Of a DNA stretch of 64,000 nucleotides, positions 47,359 through 54,361 are shown one piece after another (the stretch's first letter is position 1; the number at the start of each line of letters is the position of its first letter). The DNA comes from an uncultured Mediterraneibacter sp. (GTDB lineage Bacteria > Bacillota > Clostridia > Lachnospirales > Lachnospiraceae), in assembly GCA_944377745.1 (NCBI GenBank), contig CALWFV010000004.1:1-64000 (forward strand). The letters are read 5' to 3'. The notes beneath the pieces are model-generated. The model was not told the DNA's origin and did no database searches. It was given only the letters and a program-made list of their open reading frames with translations. Both the position numbers and the translations under genes were made by a program.

Positions 47359-47951
47359 ATGAGGAAAAATGGGACAGGCTGCTGCATATCAGGACGACAG
47401 GCAGAGATGACTCTCACTCAGACCAGTACAGATATCCTTATGAACCGACACCTTACACCGTTCTGGAACGGCTTGCAAATTCCGGATATATTCGGAAAGG
47501 GAATACGCTGCTGGATTATGGCTGCGGGAAAGGACGGGTAGATTTTTTTCTGTCCTGGCAGACCAGATGCCGTTCCATTGGAGTCGAGTATGACGAACGG
47601 ATTTATGAAAAGGCACTGGAAAATCAGAAGACGGCGGTCTCTTCCGGAAGAACGGTTTTTAAGGCTGAAAATGCAGAGCAGTTCGCGGTGCCTGTTGAAG
47701 TAGACCGGATTTATTTTTTTAATCCATTTTCTGTTGAGATTCTTCAGAAAGTGATCAGCCGGATCCGGGAGTCGTATTATGAAGTACCGCGGGAAATCCT
47801 CATGTTTTTTTATTATCCGTCGGATGAATACATCTCTTTTCTGATGACAGTGGATGAGCTGATATTTGCAGATGAGCTCGACTGCACAGACCTGTTCGAC
47901 GGTAAGGATAAAAGAGAGAGGATTATGATATTTAGATTGGAAGGAATGTAA
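47355..47951 (+). CDS. Class I SAM-dependent methyltransferase
   Basis: A 198-residue Rossmann methyltransferase. The SAM motif I is TLLDYGCGKGRVDFFL; motif II-like IGVEYDERIYEKALEN; motif IV VDRIYFFNPFSVE. The NPF(S) motif resembles N-methyltransferases but short proteins of this kind act on many substrates. The start overlaps the acetyltransferase stop by 4 bp. GC content rises again here, so the acquired-looking patch ends about this gene. Substrate not predictable. Confidence 0.82.
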   Translation: MNEEKWDRLLHIRTTGRDDSHSDQYRYPYEPTPYTVLERLANSGYIRKGNTLLDYGCGKGRVDFFLSWQTRCRSIGVEYDERIYEKALENQKTAVSSGRTVFKAENAEQFAVPVEVDRIYFFNPFSVEILQKVISRIRESYYEVPREILMFFYYPSDEYISFLMTVDELIFADELDCTDLFDGKDKRERIMIFRLEGM

Positions 47952-47953
47952 GA

Positions 47954-48424
47954 ATGAGCAAAGTCAGGATCATAAAAAAGAATGATGAATATACTTCTGA
48001 ATATGAAGTCGGAGATATTTTTGAAATCGAGGGGACATGGTATGGCGGCGTACATATTACGGGGAAATCCGGAGTGCCGGTGTCGCTGGATAAAGAAGAG
48101 TATGCTGAGCTGGATACAGAGCCGTCTCCTGAACCAGAGACAGATGAAGATGCAGACAACACTGTGCAGAGGGATATCCGTGTCGGGGATATCGTACGTC
48201 ATTTTAAAATGGAGTGGGTCTCACAGGAAACGTCGGAGTATCTGTATAAAGTGATCGCCTTTGCACAGCACACGGAAACCGGGGAAAAGCTGGTCATCTA
48301 TCAGGCGATGTATGCGCCTTTTAAGATCTGCGCCAGGCCTTACGCCATGTTTATGAGTGAGGTGGACAGAGAAAAATATCCGGATATCAGGCAGAAATAC
48401 CGGTTTGAGAAGGTTGAGGTGTAA
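47954..48424 (+). CDS. DUF1653 domain protein with N-terminal extension
   Basis: A 156-residue protein. The C-terminal part (about 78-156) follows the DUF1653 pattern: VGDIVRHFKMEW, then LYKVIAFAQHTETGEKLVIYQAMYAPFKICARPYAMFMSEVDREKYPDIRQKYRFE. The N-terminal part (1-50) is a small beta-rich unit (RIIKKNDEYTSEYEVGDIFEIEGTW) of unknown role, joined by an acidic linker. DUF1653 proteins are widespread but uncharacterised. It starts 2 bp after the methyltransferase stop and is followed by a small gene 5 bp later, so the three are co-transcribed. Confidence 0.75.
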   Translation: MSKVRIIKKNDEYTSEYEVGDIFEIEGTWYGGVHITGKSGVPVSLDKEEYAELDTEPSPEPETDEDADNTVQRDIRVGDIVRHFKMEWVSQETSEYLYKVIAFAQHTETGEKLVIYQAMYAPFKICARPYAMFMSEVDREKYPDIRQKYRFEKVEV

Positions 48425-48429
48425 GAAAG

Positions 48430-48702
48430 ATGGCATCGGAAAAAACAGATGAACTGTACAGACTCCTTCTGAGCAAGGGATACCCGAAGGAGTTCTGTGC
48501 AGAGATCGCATATAAAAATATGAATACGGATTACACTGCCACCAGGATGCTGGGGTACCTGTACCGTGTGACAGACCCAAGGATTGAAGATCTGGTGGAC
48601 GAGATGCTGGCAATCCTGAGCGACAGGGATGCGATCATACAGAAAAAAGAGATGGAACATGCTCAGTCCGTACTCAATGATATCTACGAAAACGGCCTGT
48701 AA
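48430..48702 (+). CDS. Small hypothetical protein, 90 residues
   Basis: Not recognised. The product is helical and charged (LYRLLLSKGYPKEFCAEIAYKNM, then two long amphipathic helices ending EHAQSVLNDIYENGL) and has no membrane segment. AAGAAAG precedes the ATG. It is the last gene of the acetyltransferase-methyltransferase-DUF1653 run and converges with the hydrolase gene, whose stop is only 5 bp away. Confidence 0.7.
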   Translation: MASEKTDELYRLLLSKGYPKEFCAEIAYKNMNTDYTATRMLGYLYRVTDPRIEDLVDEMLAILSDRDAIIQKKEMEHAQSVLNDIYENGL

Positions 48703-48707
48703 GAACT

Positions 48708-49466
48708 TTATGGCATGACTATTTCTTCGATCGCATCTGCGGTCAGCCGGATCTGTTCCTCGTTGGAAATCTCCGGAGTTCCGTCTCCGTCCTGAGGACC
48801 GTAGCATCCGAAATAAGCGTGACATCCTCCCGGAATGATGATCTCTGTGAAATCTTCCGGGAGATTTTTTCTGTATTTTTCGTAGGAATCCATTTTCAGG
48901 ACGCCGTCTTCGGAACCGTAGACAGACAGGACGTCCAGACCGCTCTGGCTCAGATCTTCCGTGGAATAGGACGCCAGGAGGATAAGTCCGTCATATTCTT
49001 CTGTATGACTGCCAAGATAGGAGGCGGCCATGGATCCGCCAAGAGAATGACCAGCCAGATACCATTTCGTGATATCAGGATACTGCTCCCGGATCCCGTC
49101 GGCTGCATTGATATCAAATACAGCGAGATTCCCGGGCATATGCACAAGGACACAGAGAATCCCCCGCTGCGCACAGGCTTCCATCAGCGGGGCATAGGCT
49201 TCGTACAGGACCTTTCCTCCCGGATAGAAGATCAGTCCGGCGGAGAGATCAGCGGAAGGATTTTCAGGTGTAAAGATGATCTGACCGTTATCAGATCTGG
49301 AGACGCTGACCCCATTTTCAGGGTCAGTGATCGCTTCTATGGCAGAGTTTTCTGCATGGTAATAATCACCCAGGTATATTCCGCATCCAACTCCGGCAAT
49401 AAGCAGGACTGCGGCGATCAGGATAAGTAGTTTCTTCCATAATTTCATTTTATGTTTCTGTTTCAA
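48708..49466 (-). CDS. Membrane-anchored alpha/beta hydrolase
   Basis: A 252-residue protein with one N-terminal TM helix (LLILIAAVLLIAGVGCGIYL, about 13-32) and an extracytoplasmic hydrolase domain. The nucleophile elbow is GHSLGG; SVYGSEDGV carries the probable acid and GGCHAYFG the histidine, so the triad is complete. The family includes dienelactone-hydrolase-like esterases (DUF1749-like / PF12695). The start is TTG 49466, preceded by GGGGTGAT; ATG 49448 is the alternative. It has its own promoter on the minus strand (TTGTTC-17-TATAAT). Substrate unknown. Confidence 0.82.
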   Translation of the reverse strand: MKQKHKMKLWKKLLILIAAVLLIAGVGCGIYLGDYYHAENSAIEAITDPENGVSVSRSDNGQIIFTPENPSADLSAGLIFYPGGKVLYEAYAPLMEACAQRGILCVLVHMPGNLAVFDINAADGIREQYPDITKWYLAGHSLGGSMAASYLGSHTEEYDGLILLASYSTEDLSQSGLDVLSVYGSEDGVLKMDSYEKYRKNLPEDFTEIIIPGGCHAYFGCYGPQDGDGTPEISNEEQIRLTADAIEEIVMP

Positions 49467-49499
49467 TATATCACCCCGTTTTTATTGATCAGCTTTACT

Positions 49500-49528
49500 A
49501 TTATATAGCGGATAAAAGAAAAGAACAA
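49500..49528 (-). promoter_or_regulatory. Promoter of the hydrolase gene
   Basis: On the minus strand TTGTTC (49523-49528), 17-bp spacer, TATAAT (49500-49505). Confidence 0.7.
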
Positions 49529-49624
49529 TAGATTTTCAAAGGTGGTATCTATATCGGACACCTGAAAAAGTACCTTATTATCAGAACATGAACACGGAAA
49601 TTCTGATGAGAAGGAGAGAACGAT

Positions 49625-49726
49625 ATGAAAGGATATAATACAGAGAACGGATATATGGGATATGTTGACGGAGATTACAGGCTTTTTGCGAGTGAGTCTG
49701 ATTACAGAGAATATCTGGAGGATTAA
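49625..49726 (+). CDS. 33-residue small protein
   Basis: The frame ATG 49625 to TAA 49724-49726 encodes a 33-residue acidic, tyrosine-rich peptide (MKGYNTENGYMGYVDGDYRL, ending ASESDYREYLED). AAGGAG at 49611-49616 lies exactly 8 bases upstream, better than for most genes here. The repeated NGYMGY.DGDYRLF pattern looks like a small folded or binding motif rather than random sequence. It stands alone between the divergent hydrolase and the WYL regulator. I recognise no characterised family. Confidence 0.65.
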   Translation: MKGYNTENGYMGYVDGDYRLFASESDYREYLED

Positions 49727-49757
49727 GATATAAAGTGTACAATAATTTCCCCACCTG

Positions 49758-49766
49758 TGATATAAT
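49758..49766 (+). promoter_or_regulatory. Extended -10 promoter of the WYL regulator
   Basis: TGATATAAT (49758-49766) is an extended -10 element; no good -35 is seen at the right distance (TACAAT at 49738-49743 gives 17 bp). Confidence 0.55.
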
Positions 49767-49778
49767 GACCATACGATG

Positions 49779-49813
49779 TGCAAAGCAGACCGACAGATAC
49801 GGTCTGTTTTGCG
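49779..49813 (+). promoter_or_regulatory. Hairpin in the leader of the WYL regulator
   Basis: GCAAAGCAGACCG pairs with CGGTCTGTTTTGC around a 7-nt loop. It lies just after the predicted transcription start and has no following T run, so it is more likely an RNA structure or operator than a terminator. Confidence 0.4.
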
Positions 49814-49871
49814 GTGCAGATGCAGAGGCTATACCGTACAATCGGTCACACAAGGAAAAGGAACAGATACT

Positions 49872-50861
49872 ATGCCAAAGGGAACAAACCAGAAATTCAA
49901 ACTATACTGTCTCGCTCGGATCATGCTTGAGGAAACGGACGACGATCACTACATTACAATGCCGGAGATCCGTTCCGCCCTGGAAAAGTATGAGATCACC
50001 GCAGACCGCAAGAGCATTTATAACGACCTGAGGGATCTGGAGGCCCTGGGAATCGAAGTGGAAGGTGAACCGGTGGGAAACCGATATCATTATCATGTTG
50101 TGGACCGGCCCTTTGAACTGCCGGAACTGAAGCTTCTGGTGGACGCAATCCAGTCCTCCAGATTTATTACAGAGAGAAAGTCAAATACGCTGATCCGGAA
50201 ACTGGAAAAGCTGGTCAGCAGATATGAGGCGATGAAACTGCAGCGTCAGGTTTATGTGTCCGGAAGGATCAAGACAATGAATGAAAGCATCTATTACACA
50301 GTAGATGCAATTCATAATGCCATTTCGGAGAATAAGAAGATCCGGTTCCAGTACTTTCAGTGGAATGTGAAGAAAGAACCGGAACTGCGGCATAACGGAG
50401 CCTATTATCACATCAGCCCGTGGGGTCTGGCCTGGGATGACGCAAATTATTATCTTGTGGGATATGATTCTGAGGCGGAACAGATCAAGCACTACCGCGT
50501 TGACAAAATGATCCATATCAGGATGTCCGAGGAGAACAGAGAAGGAAAGGAACATTTCAAAAAGCTGGATATGGCGGAGTATACGAAAAAAAGCTTTGGA
50601 ATGTTCGGCGGCAAAGAACAGAAAGTGAAGCTTCTGGTGGAAAACAGACTGGCAGGAGTCATCATCGACCGGTTTGGAAAAGACGTGATGTTCCTTCCCG
50701 CGGATGAGGAACACTTCACTGTAAATGTAGACGTCCGTGTCAGCGGGCAGTTCTTTGCCTGGATCTTCTCTCTGGGGGACGGGGTGAAGATACTTGGACC
50801 GGAAGAGGTTGTAGAACAGGTGAGGGATGAGATCAGGAGGCTGGAGAGGCAGTACCGCTAA
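49872..50861 (+). CDS. WYL domain transcriptional regulator
   Basis: A 329-residue regulator with an N-terminal winged HTH (about 1-75, ITADRKSIYNDLRDLEALGI), a helical linker (ELKLLVDAIQSSRFIT) and a WYL domain (about 150-235, KIRFQYFQW...ISPWGLAWDDANYYLVGYD) plus a WCX C-terminal extension (VKLLVENRLAGVIIDRFG). WYL proteins bind ligands or nucleic acid ends and often regulate defence loci. Here it lies directly upstream of a decayed PglX-like fragment, consistent with BREX/defence control, but it is intact. ATG 49872 is chosen; earlier in-frame starts lie in the leader hairpin region. Confidence 0.88.
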   Translation: MPKGTNQKFKLYCLARIMLEETDDDHYITMPEIRSALEKYEITADRKSIYNDLRDLEALGIEVEGEPVGNRYHYHVVDRPFELPELKLLVDAIQSSRFITERKSNTLIRKLEKLVSRYEAMKLQRQVYVSGRIKTMNESIYYTVDAIHNAISENKKIRFQYFQWNVKKEPELRHNGAYYHISPWGLAWDDANYYLVGYDSEAEQIKHYRVDKMIHIRMSEENREGKEHFKKLDMAEYTKKSFGMFGGKEQKVKLLVENRLAGVIIDRFGKDVMFLPADEEHFTVNVDVRVSGQFFAWIFSLGDGVKILGPEEVVEQVRDEIRRLERQYR

Positions 50862-51108
50862 AAACAACTCAGGAGAGAACGTGAAGATGTGGCATTAGGA
50901 ACAAGCGAAGCCCATATAGCAATATTACAGATCACCAGCAGGCTAGAACATCTTAGAAAGCAGGTTACGGAGATATGACGAGCGTCTGGAGCATATGGCA
51001 AATGAGCATGTTGACATTGATCTGGATGACGGTGTAAAAAAGAATTATGAAAAGGTTCAGACGGATCGTCAGGGAAAGACGTATCAGATTTTGATAAAGA
51101 TCAAGTAA
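50862..51108 (+). pseudogene. C-terminal remnant of a PglX-like (BREX) adenine methyltransferase
   Basis: Two frames read as one protein tail. The first begins after the WYL stop (REREDVALGTSEAHIAIL) and ends at TGA 50975-50977 after RLEHLRKQVTEI. Removing one base near 50974-50976 continues it as DERLEHMANEHVDIDLDDGVKK and ends GKTYQILIKIK. The IDLDDGVxxNY motif closing after a coiled coil is the hallmark of the PglX C-terminus in type 1 BREX systems. The catalytic domain and all other BREX genes are absent from the window, so this is a scar. Confidence 0.6.
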
Positions 51109-51147
51109 TCAGGATGAAATGCAACGGATTAAAGGAGAGGACAGGCT

Positions 51148-51682
51148 ATGGCAGAAGAAAAGAAGGGGAAAACATATCTATGGCTGGAAGATCGTCAGGG
51201 AAAAGCAGGATATACGTTCTGGAAAATTCTGATGCAGCAGATTAGCCCGGATGTTATTCTCTTCTCGAATTTGATCAGTTGATTCAATGGATTTATGCGC
51301 CGGAAGATGACTTCCTGGAAAAAGATCAGGAGCATTGAAAGCTCGTGAAGCTTTGGTAAAATGTCTTAGTTCCGGAGATGTAGATTATAAAATGCTTCAG
51401 GAAGTATCTTCATATGATACGCATCTTGACAGCCATAATATCGAACAGTTATCTGCCAAACTACTCTTTGATCTGACGAGAAATACAGGATTTGAGGTGT
51501 CGAAGAAGGCAATCGGAGAGTGCTGGATCAGTTCCTGCTGTGAATGGAATAAGAGACAGGAAGATGACGTGTGCGGGCTTGATAATAGCCGTTTAAGTTT
51601 GAAAGCAAAGATGCAGAGCGTTTACAAAGGAACTTCAATAATAAAAGAATTTTCAAAAACAGAACTGGAGGTGCTATTGTGA
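51148..51682 (+). pseudogene. Broken gene A of a decayed cassette (possible TOPRIM-like protein)
   Basis: Three pieces of one protein lie in three frames. Piece 1: ATG 51148 (RBS AAAGGAGAGG) MAEEKKGKTYLWLEDRQGKA, ending in a stop at 51282. Piece 2: LLEFDQLIQWIYAPEDDFLEK from about 51259. Piece 3: RSGALKAREALVKCL from about 51322 to TGA 51682, including HNIEQLSAKLLFDLTRNTGFEVS and CWISSCCEW. The join of pieces 2 and 3 is a run of five A (51319-51323); one more A restores the frame. Pieces 1 and 2 join across an apparent deletion. The start resembles a TOPRIM-like beta strand, a weak inference. Confidence 0.55.
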
Positions 51683-52122
51683 TTACAATATATAGAAGCA
51701 AAAAGGATATACCTCAGGGAATGGAATATGTTGAATTAAATGATGTGTTTTTTAACCAGAATACAGCAGAAAAGTTAGATAAGCGCGCAGATGATATAAT
51801 TGCCAGAATTGATGATTCGAAGCTTTTGGGTAAATTCAAAATAGAATCAAAATTTAATCAGGTAATCTTAGATGTGGATTGTCTGTCTACCGGCTGTAAG
51901 ACTGTTTTGAATGTTATGTATTTCCCGGACAAAGTGTTCTGCATAAAAGAATGCGGAGATAATGCTTTAGAGATATTATATGGTCTTGATGAAGGATCGG
52001 TATATAGTGATTATGCTGTGATTCCTTTTGAAATGCAAAGAGTTTTGGCATATTCAGACGGTAACAAACGGATAATAGATGATTATGAAGAACTAAAGGA
52101 GTGGTGGGAAGATGAAAAGTAA
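51679..52122 (+). CDS. Gene B of the decayed cassette, 147 residues (possible DUF4869 protein)
   Basis: An intact frame from GTG 51679 (GGAGGTG 5 bases upstream, overlapping gene A by GTGA) to TAA 52122. The product MITIYRSKKDIPQGMEYVEL contains LSTGCKTVLNVMYFPDKVF followed by CGDN, a pattern I associate with DUF4869 proteins of clostridia, with moderate confidence. It is soluble, has no known catalytic motif, and has AT-rich composition unlike the core genes. It overlaps the downstream ATPase start by 11 bp, so A, B and the ATPase were one operon. With both partners broken it is probably non-functional alone or persists as an orphan (for example an immunity or antitoxin-like part). Confidence 0.6.
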   Translation: MITIYRSKKDIPQGMEYVELNDVFFNQNTAEKLDKRADDIIARIDDSKLLGKFKIESKFNQVILDVDCLSTGCKTVLNVMYFPDKVFCIKECGDNALEILYGLDEGSVYSDYAVIPFEMQRVLAYSDGNKRIIDDYEELKEWWEDEK

Positions 52123-52291
52123 ACCAGTTGTTATGGAACATTTTAAAACAGTCCACACTTCTTATATCATTAATTTTAAGTTTGCGAATAATATTACCAT
52201 TTTGACCGGAGAATCAGCTACGGGAAAAACGGCTGCCTTTTCTTTTATCAAAGAATGCATGGCAGTGAATCCCTTCTGCCGGTCATACTGA
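52112..52291 (+). pseudogene. AAA/SMC-type ATPase truncated after Walker A (gene C of the cassette)
   Basis: From ATG 52112 the frame encodes FKFANNITILTGESATGKTA with a clear P-loop (GESATGKT, residues 33-40) placed right after the first beta strands, as in OLD/AbiEii-like and other defence AAA ATPases. ATPase-like sequence stops at about residue 50 and the frame ends at TGA 52291 as a 59-residue stub. The junction with unrelated sequence at about 52262-52275 indicates a deletion that removed most of the gene. It overlaps gene B by 11 bp. Confidence 0.65.
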
Positions 52292-52380
52292 TCGGACTGG
52301 TCATTGGAGGACTGATCTATATCGCGATCCCTGCATTGATCATTATAGGAATCCTGTCTCTTCTTTTAGGAAAATCCTGA
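52255..52380 (+). other. 3' end of an unrelated hydrophobic protein fused to the ATPase stub
   Basis: The frame ending at TGA 52380 reads ESLLPVILIGLVIGGLIYIA and continues as a second hydrophobic stretch (IPALIIIGILSLLLGKS). Its higher GC and membrane character contrast with the ATPase stub. It is probably the far side of the deletion junction; an ATG at 52255 would make a 41-residue membrane peptide but lacks an RBS. Confidence 0.4.
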
Positions 52381-52463
52381 CAACAGAAAGCCGGGAAAGC
52401 CCCTCTGTTACTGGAAACAGTCACAATTTTTCTGTAAATATGTCGATTTGTGTAAAATTTATA

Positions 52464-52492
52464 TTGTGTATTTTTATACATCAGGTTAAAAT
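52464..52492 (+). promoter_or_regulatory. Promoter of the YfcC-IadA operon
   Basis: TTGTGT (52464-52469), 17-bp spacer, TAAAAT (52487-52492). A small dyad GTATTTTTATAC lies in the spacer and could be an operator. Confidence 0.65.
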
Positions 52493-52527
52493 AGTGTCTG
52501 CATATTTTACAGAAGAGGAGAGAGATT

Positions 52528-54276
52528 ATGTTTATGAGGAATAAAAAAGGGCAGATCCCACAGGCGAAGCGTGACTTCACCAAGATGAAGACGCCCCATA
52601 CTTATGCAATCATCTTTTTCGTGGTGGTCGTCTGCTGGATCCTGACGTTTCTGATCCCGGCAGGAAAGTTCAGCACCCACGAGATCGAGTACACGGATGC
52701 AAATGGCGAGACTGCCACGAGAACGGTCCTGATGGCGGATACGTTCCGGTATAGTTATAACCTGGATACGGATTTCGTGGCGGATGCGCTTGCTGATATC
52801 AGCAACGATGCGGCGCTGATGGAAGAACTGGATGTGGATCCGGATGCTCTGGCAGCTCTGCTGGAAACAGATTCCTCCGCATGGACGCAGGAGGACCTGG
52901 ACGCAGTGGGGATCAGCGATGACGAGATGTACAGCCTGTATGGCGAGGATTTCTATGACACCAGTGAAAAGCTCCATAAGACGGCAGGAATCTGGGGAAC
53001 AGAGGACTTTGGCGGCTTTGGTTTTATGAACTATGTGTTCGAGGGTCTGGTCACAGGAGACCGCTCCGGATCCGCTGTGGGTCTGTGCGCACTGATCCTT
53101 GTAATCGGCGGTTCTTTCGGTATCATTATGAAGACCGGAGCAGTCGACGCGGGAATCTATGCTTTTATCAGAAAGACAAAAGGGCTGGAGCGTCTGGCGC
53201 TGCCGCTGTTCTTCATCCTGTTTTCTCTGGGAGGAGCGACATTCGGTATGGCGGAGGAGTGTATTCCATTTGCCATGATCATGGTGCCATTTGTCATTGC
53301 CCTCGGATATGATTCCATTGTGGCGGTCACAGTCACCTATGTCGCTTCTCAGGTCGGAAATGCGGTATCCTGGATGAGTCCCTTCTCTGTGGCGGTAGCC
53401 CAGGGGATTGCAGGCGTTCCGGTGCTCTCGGGAGCGACCTTCCGTCTGATCATGTGGGCGGTAGTGACGCTGGCATCTGCAGGATTTATGATGTTCTACG
53501 CAGAGGGAGTAAGGAAGAATCCACAGAAGTCTGTGGTGTATGCGGGAGACGCTTATTTCCGTGAGCGAATGGATTCTGTGACCGAGGAAGAAAGAGAGTT
53601 CAACCTGGGCCATAAGCTGATCCTTCTGGAAATGCTGGCAGTCCTGATCTGGATCGTCTGGGGTGTTACACAGCGCGGCTTTTACATCCCGGAGATCGCA
53701 TCCCAGTTCTTTGTCATGGGATTTGTGGCCGGTGTCATCGCCATTATCTTTAAGCTGAACGGTATGACTATCAACGGCATGGCTTCCGCCTTCCAGGGAG
53801 GTATCGCAGATCTGGCAGGTACGGCGGTGGTAGTCGGCATGGCAAAAGGAATCCTCCTTGTCCTGGGCGGCTCCGACGCAGACGTGCCGTCTGTTCTGAA
53901 TACCATCCTGTACGCTATCGGAACAGTCCTTCACGGGGTTCCGGCATTCCTTGGCGCATGGTTCATGTATATCTTCCAGAGTCTGTTCAATCTGGTCGTT
54001 ACATCTAACTCAGGACAGGCTGCCCTGACTATGCCGATCATGGCGCCGCTTGCGGACCTGGTGGGAGTATCCCGTCAGATCGCAGTCCTGGCTTACCAGC
54101 TCGGTGCAGGCTTTGTGGATGCGTTCACACCGGTGTCTGCCAGCCTGATCGGTGTGCTTGGTGTGGCAAGGATCGAATGGGGAAAATGGGCGAAGTTCCA
54201 GATCAAGATGCAGGCATTCTTCTTTGTCATGGGCACCATATTTATCGCCATTGCAGTCGCGATCAATTTTCAATAA
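52528..54276 (+). CDS. YfcC family transporter (DcuC/ArcD-like)
   Basis: A 582-residue, about 12-TM carrier of the YfcC/C4-dicarboxylate anaerobic carrier family, thought to move amino acids or peptides. Recognisable parts are TM1 (YAIIFFVVVVCWILTFLIPAG), LVIGGSFGIIMKTGAVDAGI, MAEECIPFAMIMVPF, and SNSGQAALTMPIMAPLADLVG. Between TM1 and TM2 is an unusually long (about 130-residue) acidic, mostly helical segment, where most relatives have a much shorter loop; this should face the outside. RBS AGGAGAG precedes ATG. The next gene is an isoaspartyl dipeptidase, so uptake of (iso)aspartyl peptides or amino acids is a sensible inference. Confidence 0.85.
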   Translation: MFMRNKKGQIPQAKRDFTKMKTPHTYAIIFFVVVVCWILTFLIPAGKFSTHEIEYTDANGETATRTVLMADTFRYSYNLDTDFVADALADISNDAALMEELDVDPDALAALLETDSSAWTQEDLDAVGISDDEMYSLYGEDFYDTSEKLHKTAGIWGTEDFGGFGFMNYVFEGLVTGDRSGSAVGLCALILVIGGSFGIIMKTGAVDAGIYAFIRKTKGLERLALPLFFILFSLGGATFGMAEECIPFAMIMVPFVIALGYDSIVAVTVTYVASQVGNAVSWMSPFSVAVAQGIAGVPVLSGATFRLIMWAVVTLASAGFMMFYAEGVRKNPQKSVVYAGDAYFRERMDSVTEEEREFNLGHKLILLEMLAVLIWIVWGVTQRGFYIPEIASQFFVMGFVAGVIAIIFKLNGMTINGMASAFQGGIADLAGTAVVVGMAKGILLVLGGSDADVPSVLNTILYAIGTVLHGVPAFLGAWFMYIFQSLFNLVVTSNSGQAALTMPIMAPLADLVGVSRQIAVLAYQLGAGFVDAFTPVSASLIGVLGVARIEWGKWAKFQIKMQAFFFVMGTIFIAIAVAINFQ

Positions 54277-54287
54277 TCATAAAGTAG

Positions 54288-54320
54288 AAAGCGGGCGCCG
54301 GAAGGCGTCCGCTGTTCAAA
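54288..54320 (+). terminator. Hairpin between yfcC-like gene and iadA
   Basis: GCGGGCGCC/GGCGTCCGC with a GGAA loop; only a short T stretch follows, so partial termination or mRNA processing is likely. Confidence 0.45.
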
Positions 54321-54361
54321 TTACGGCTCCTTGAGCTGGCAGTTACAGGAGGAAAGAAAAG

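Noticed and set aside
49779-49813. Leader hairpin as an intrinsic terminator
   Set aside because: No T run follows the stem on either strand.
52507-53934. 475-codon minus-strand open frame opposite the YfcC gene
   Set aside because: Antisense shadow; the plus-strand frame has clear TM helices and a family signature.
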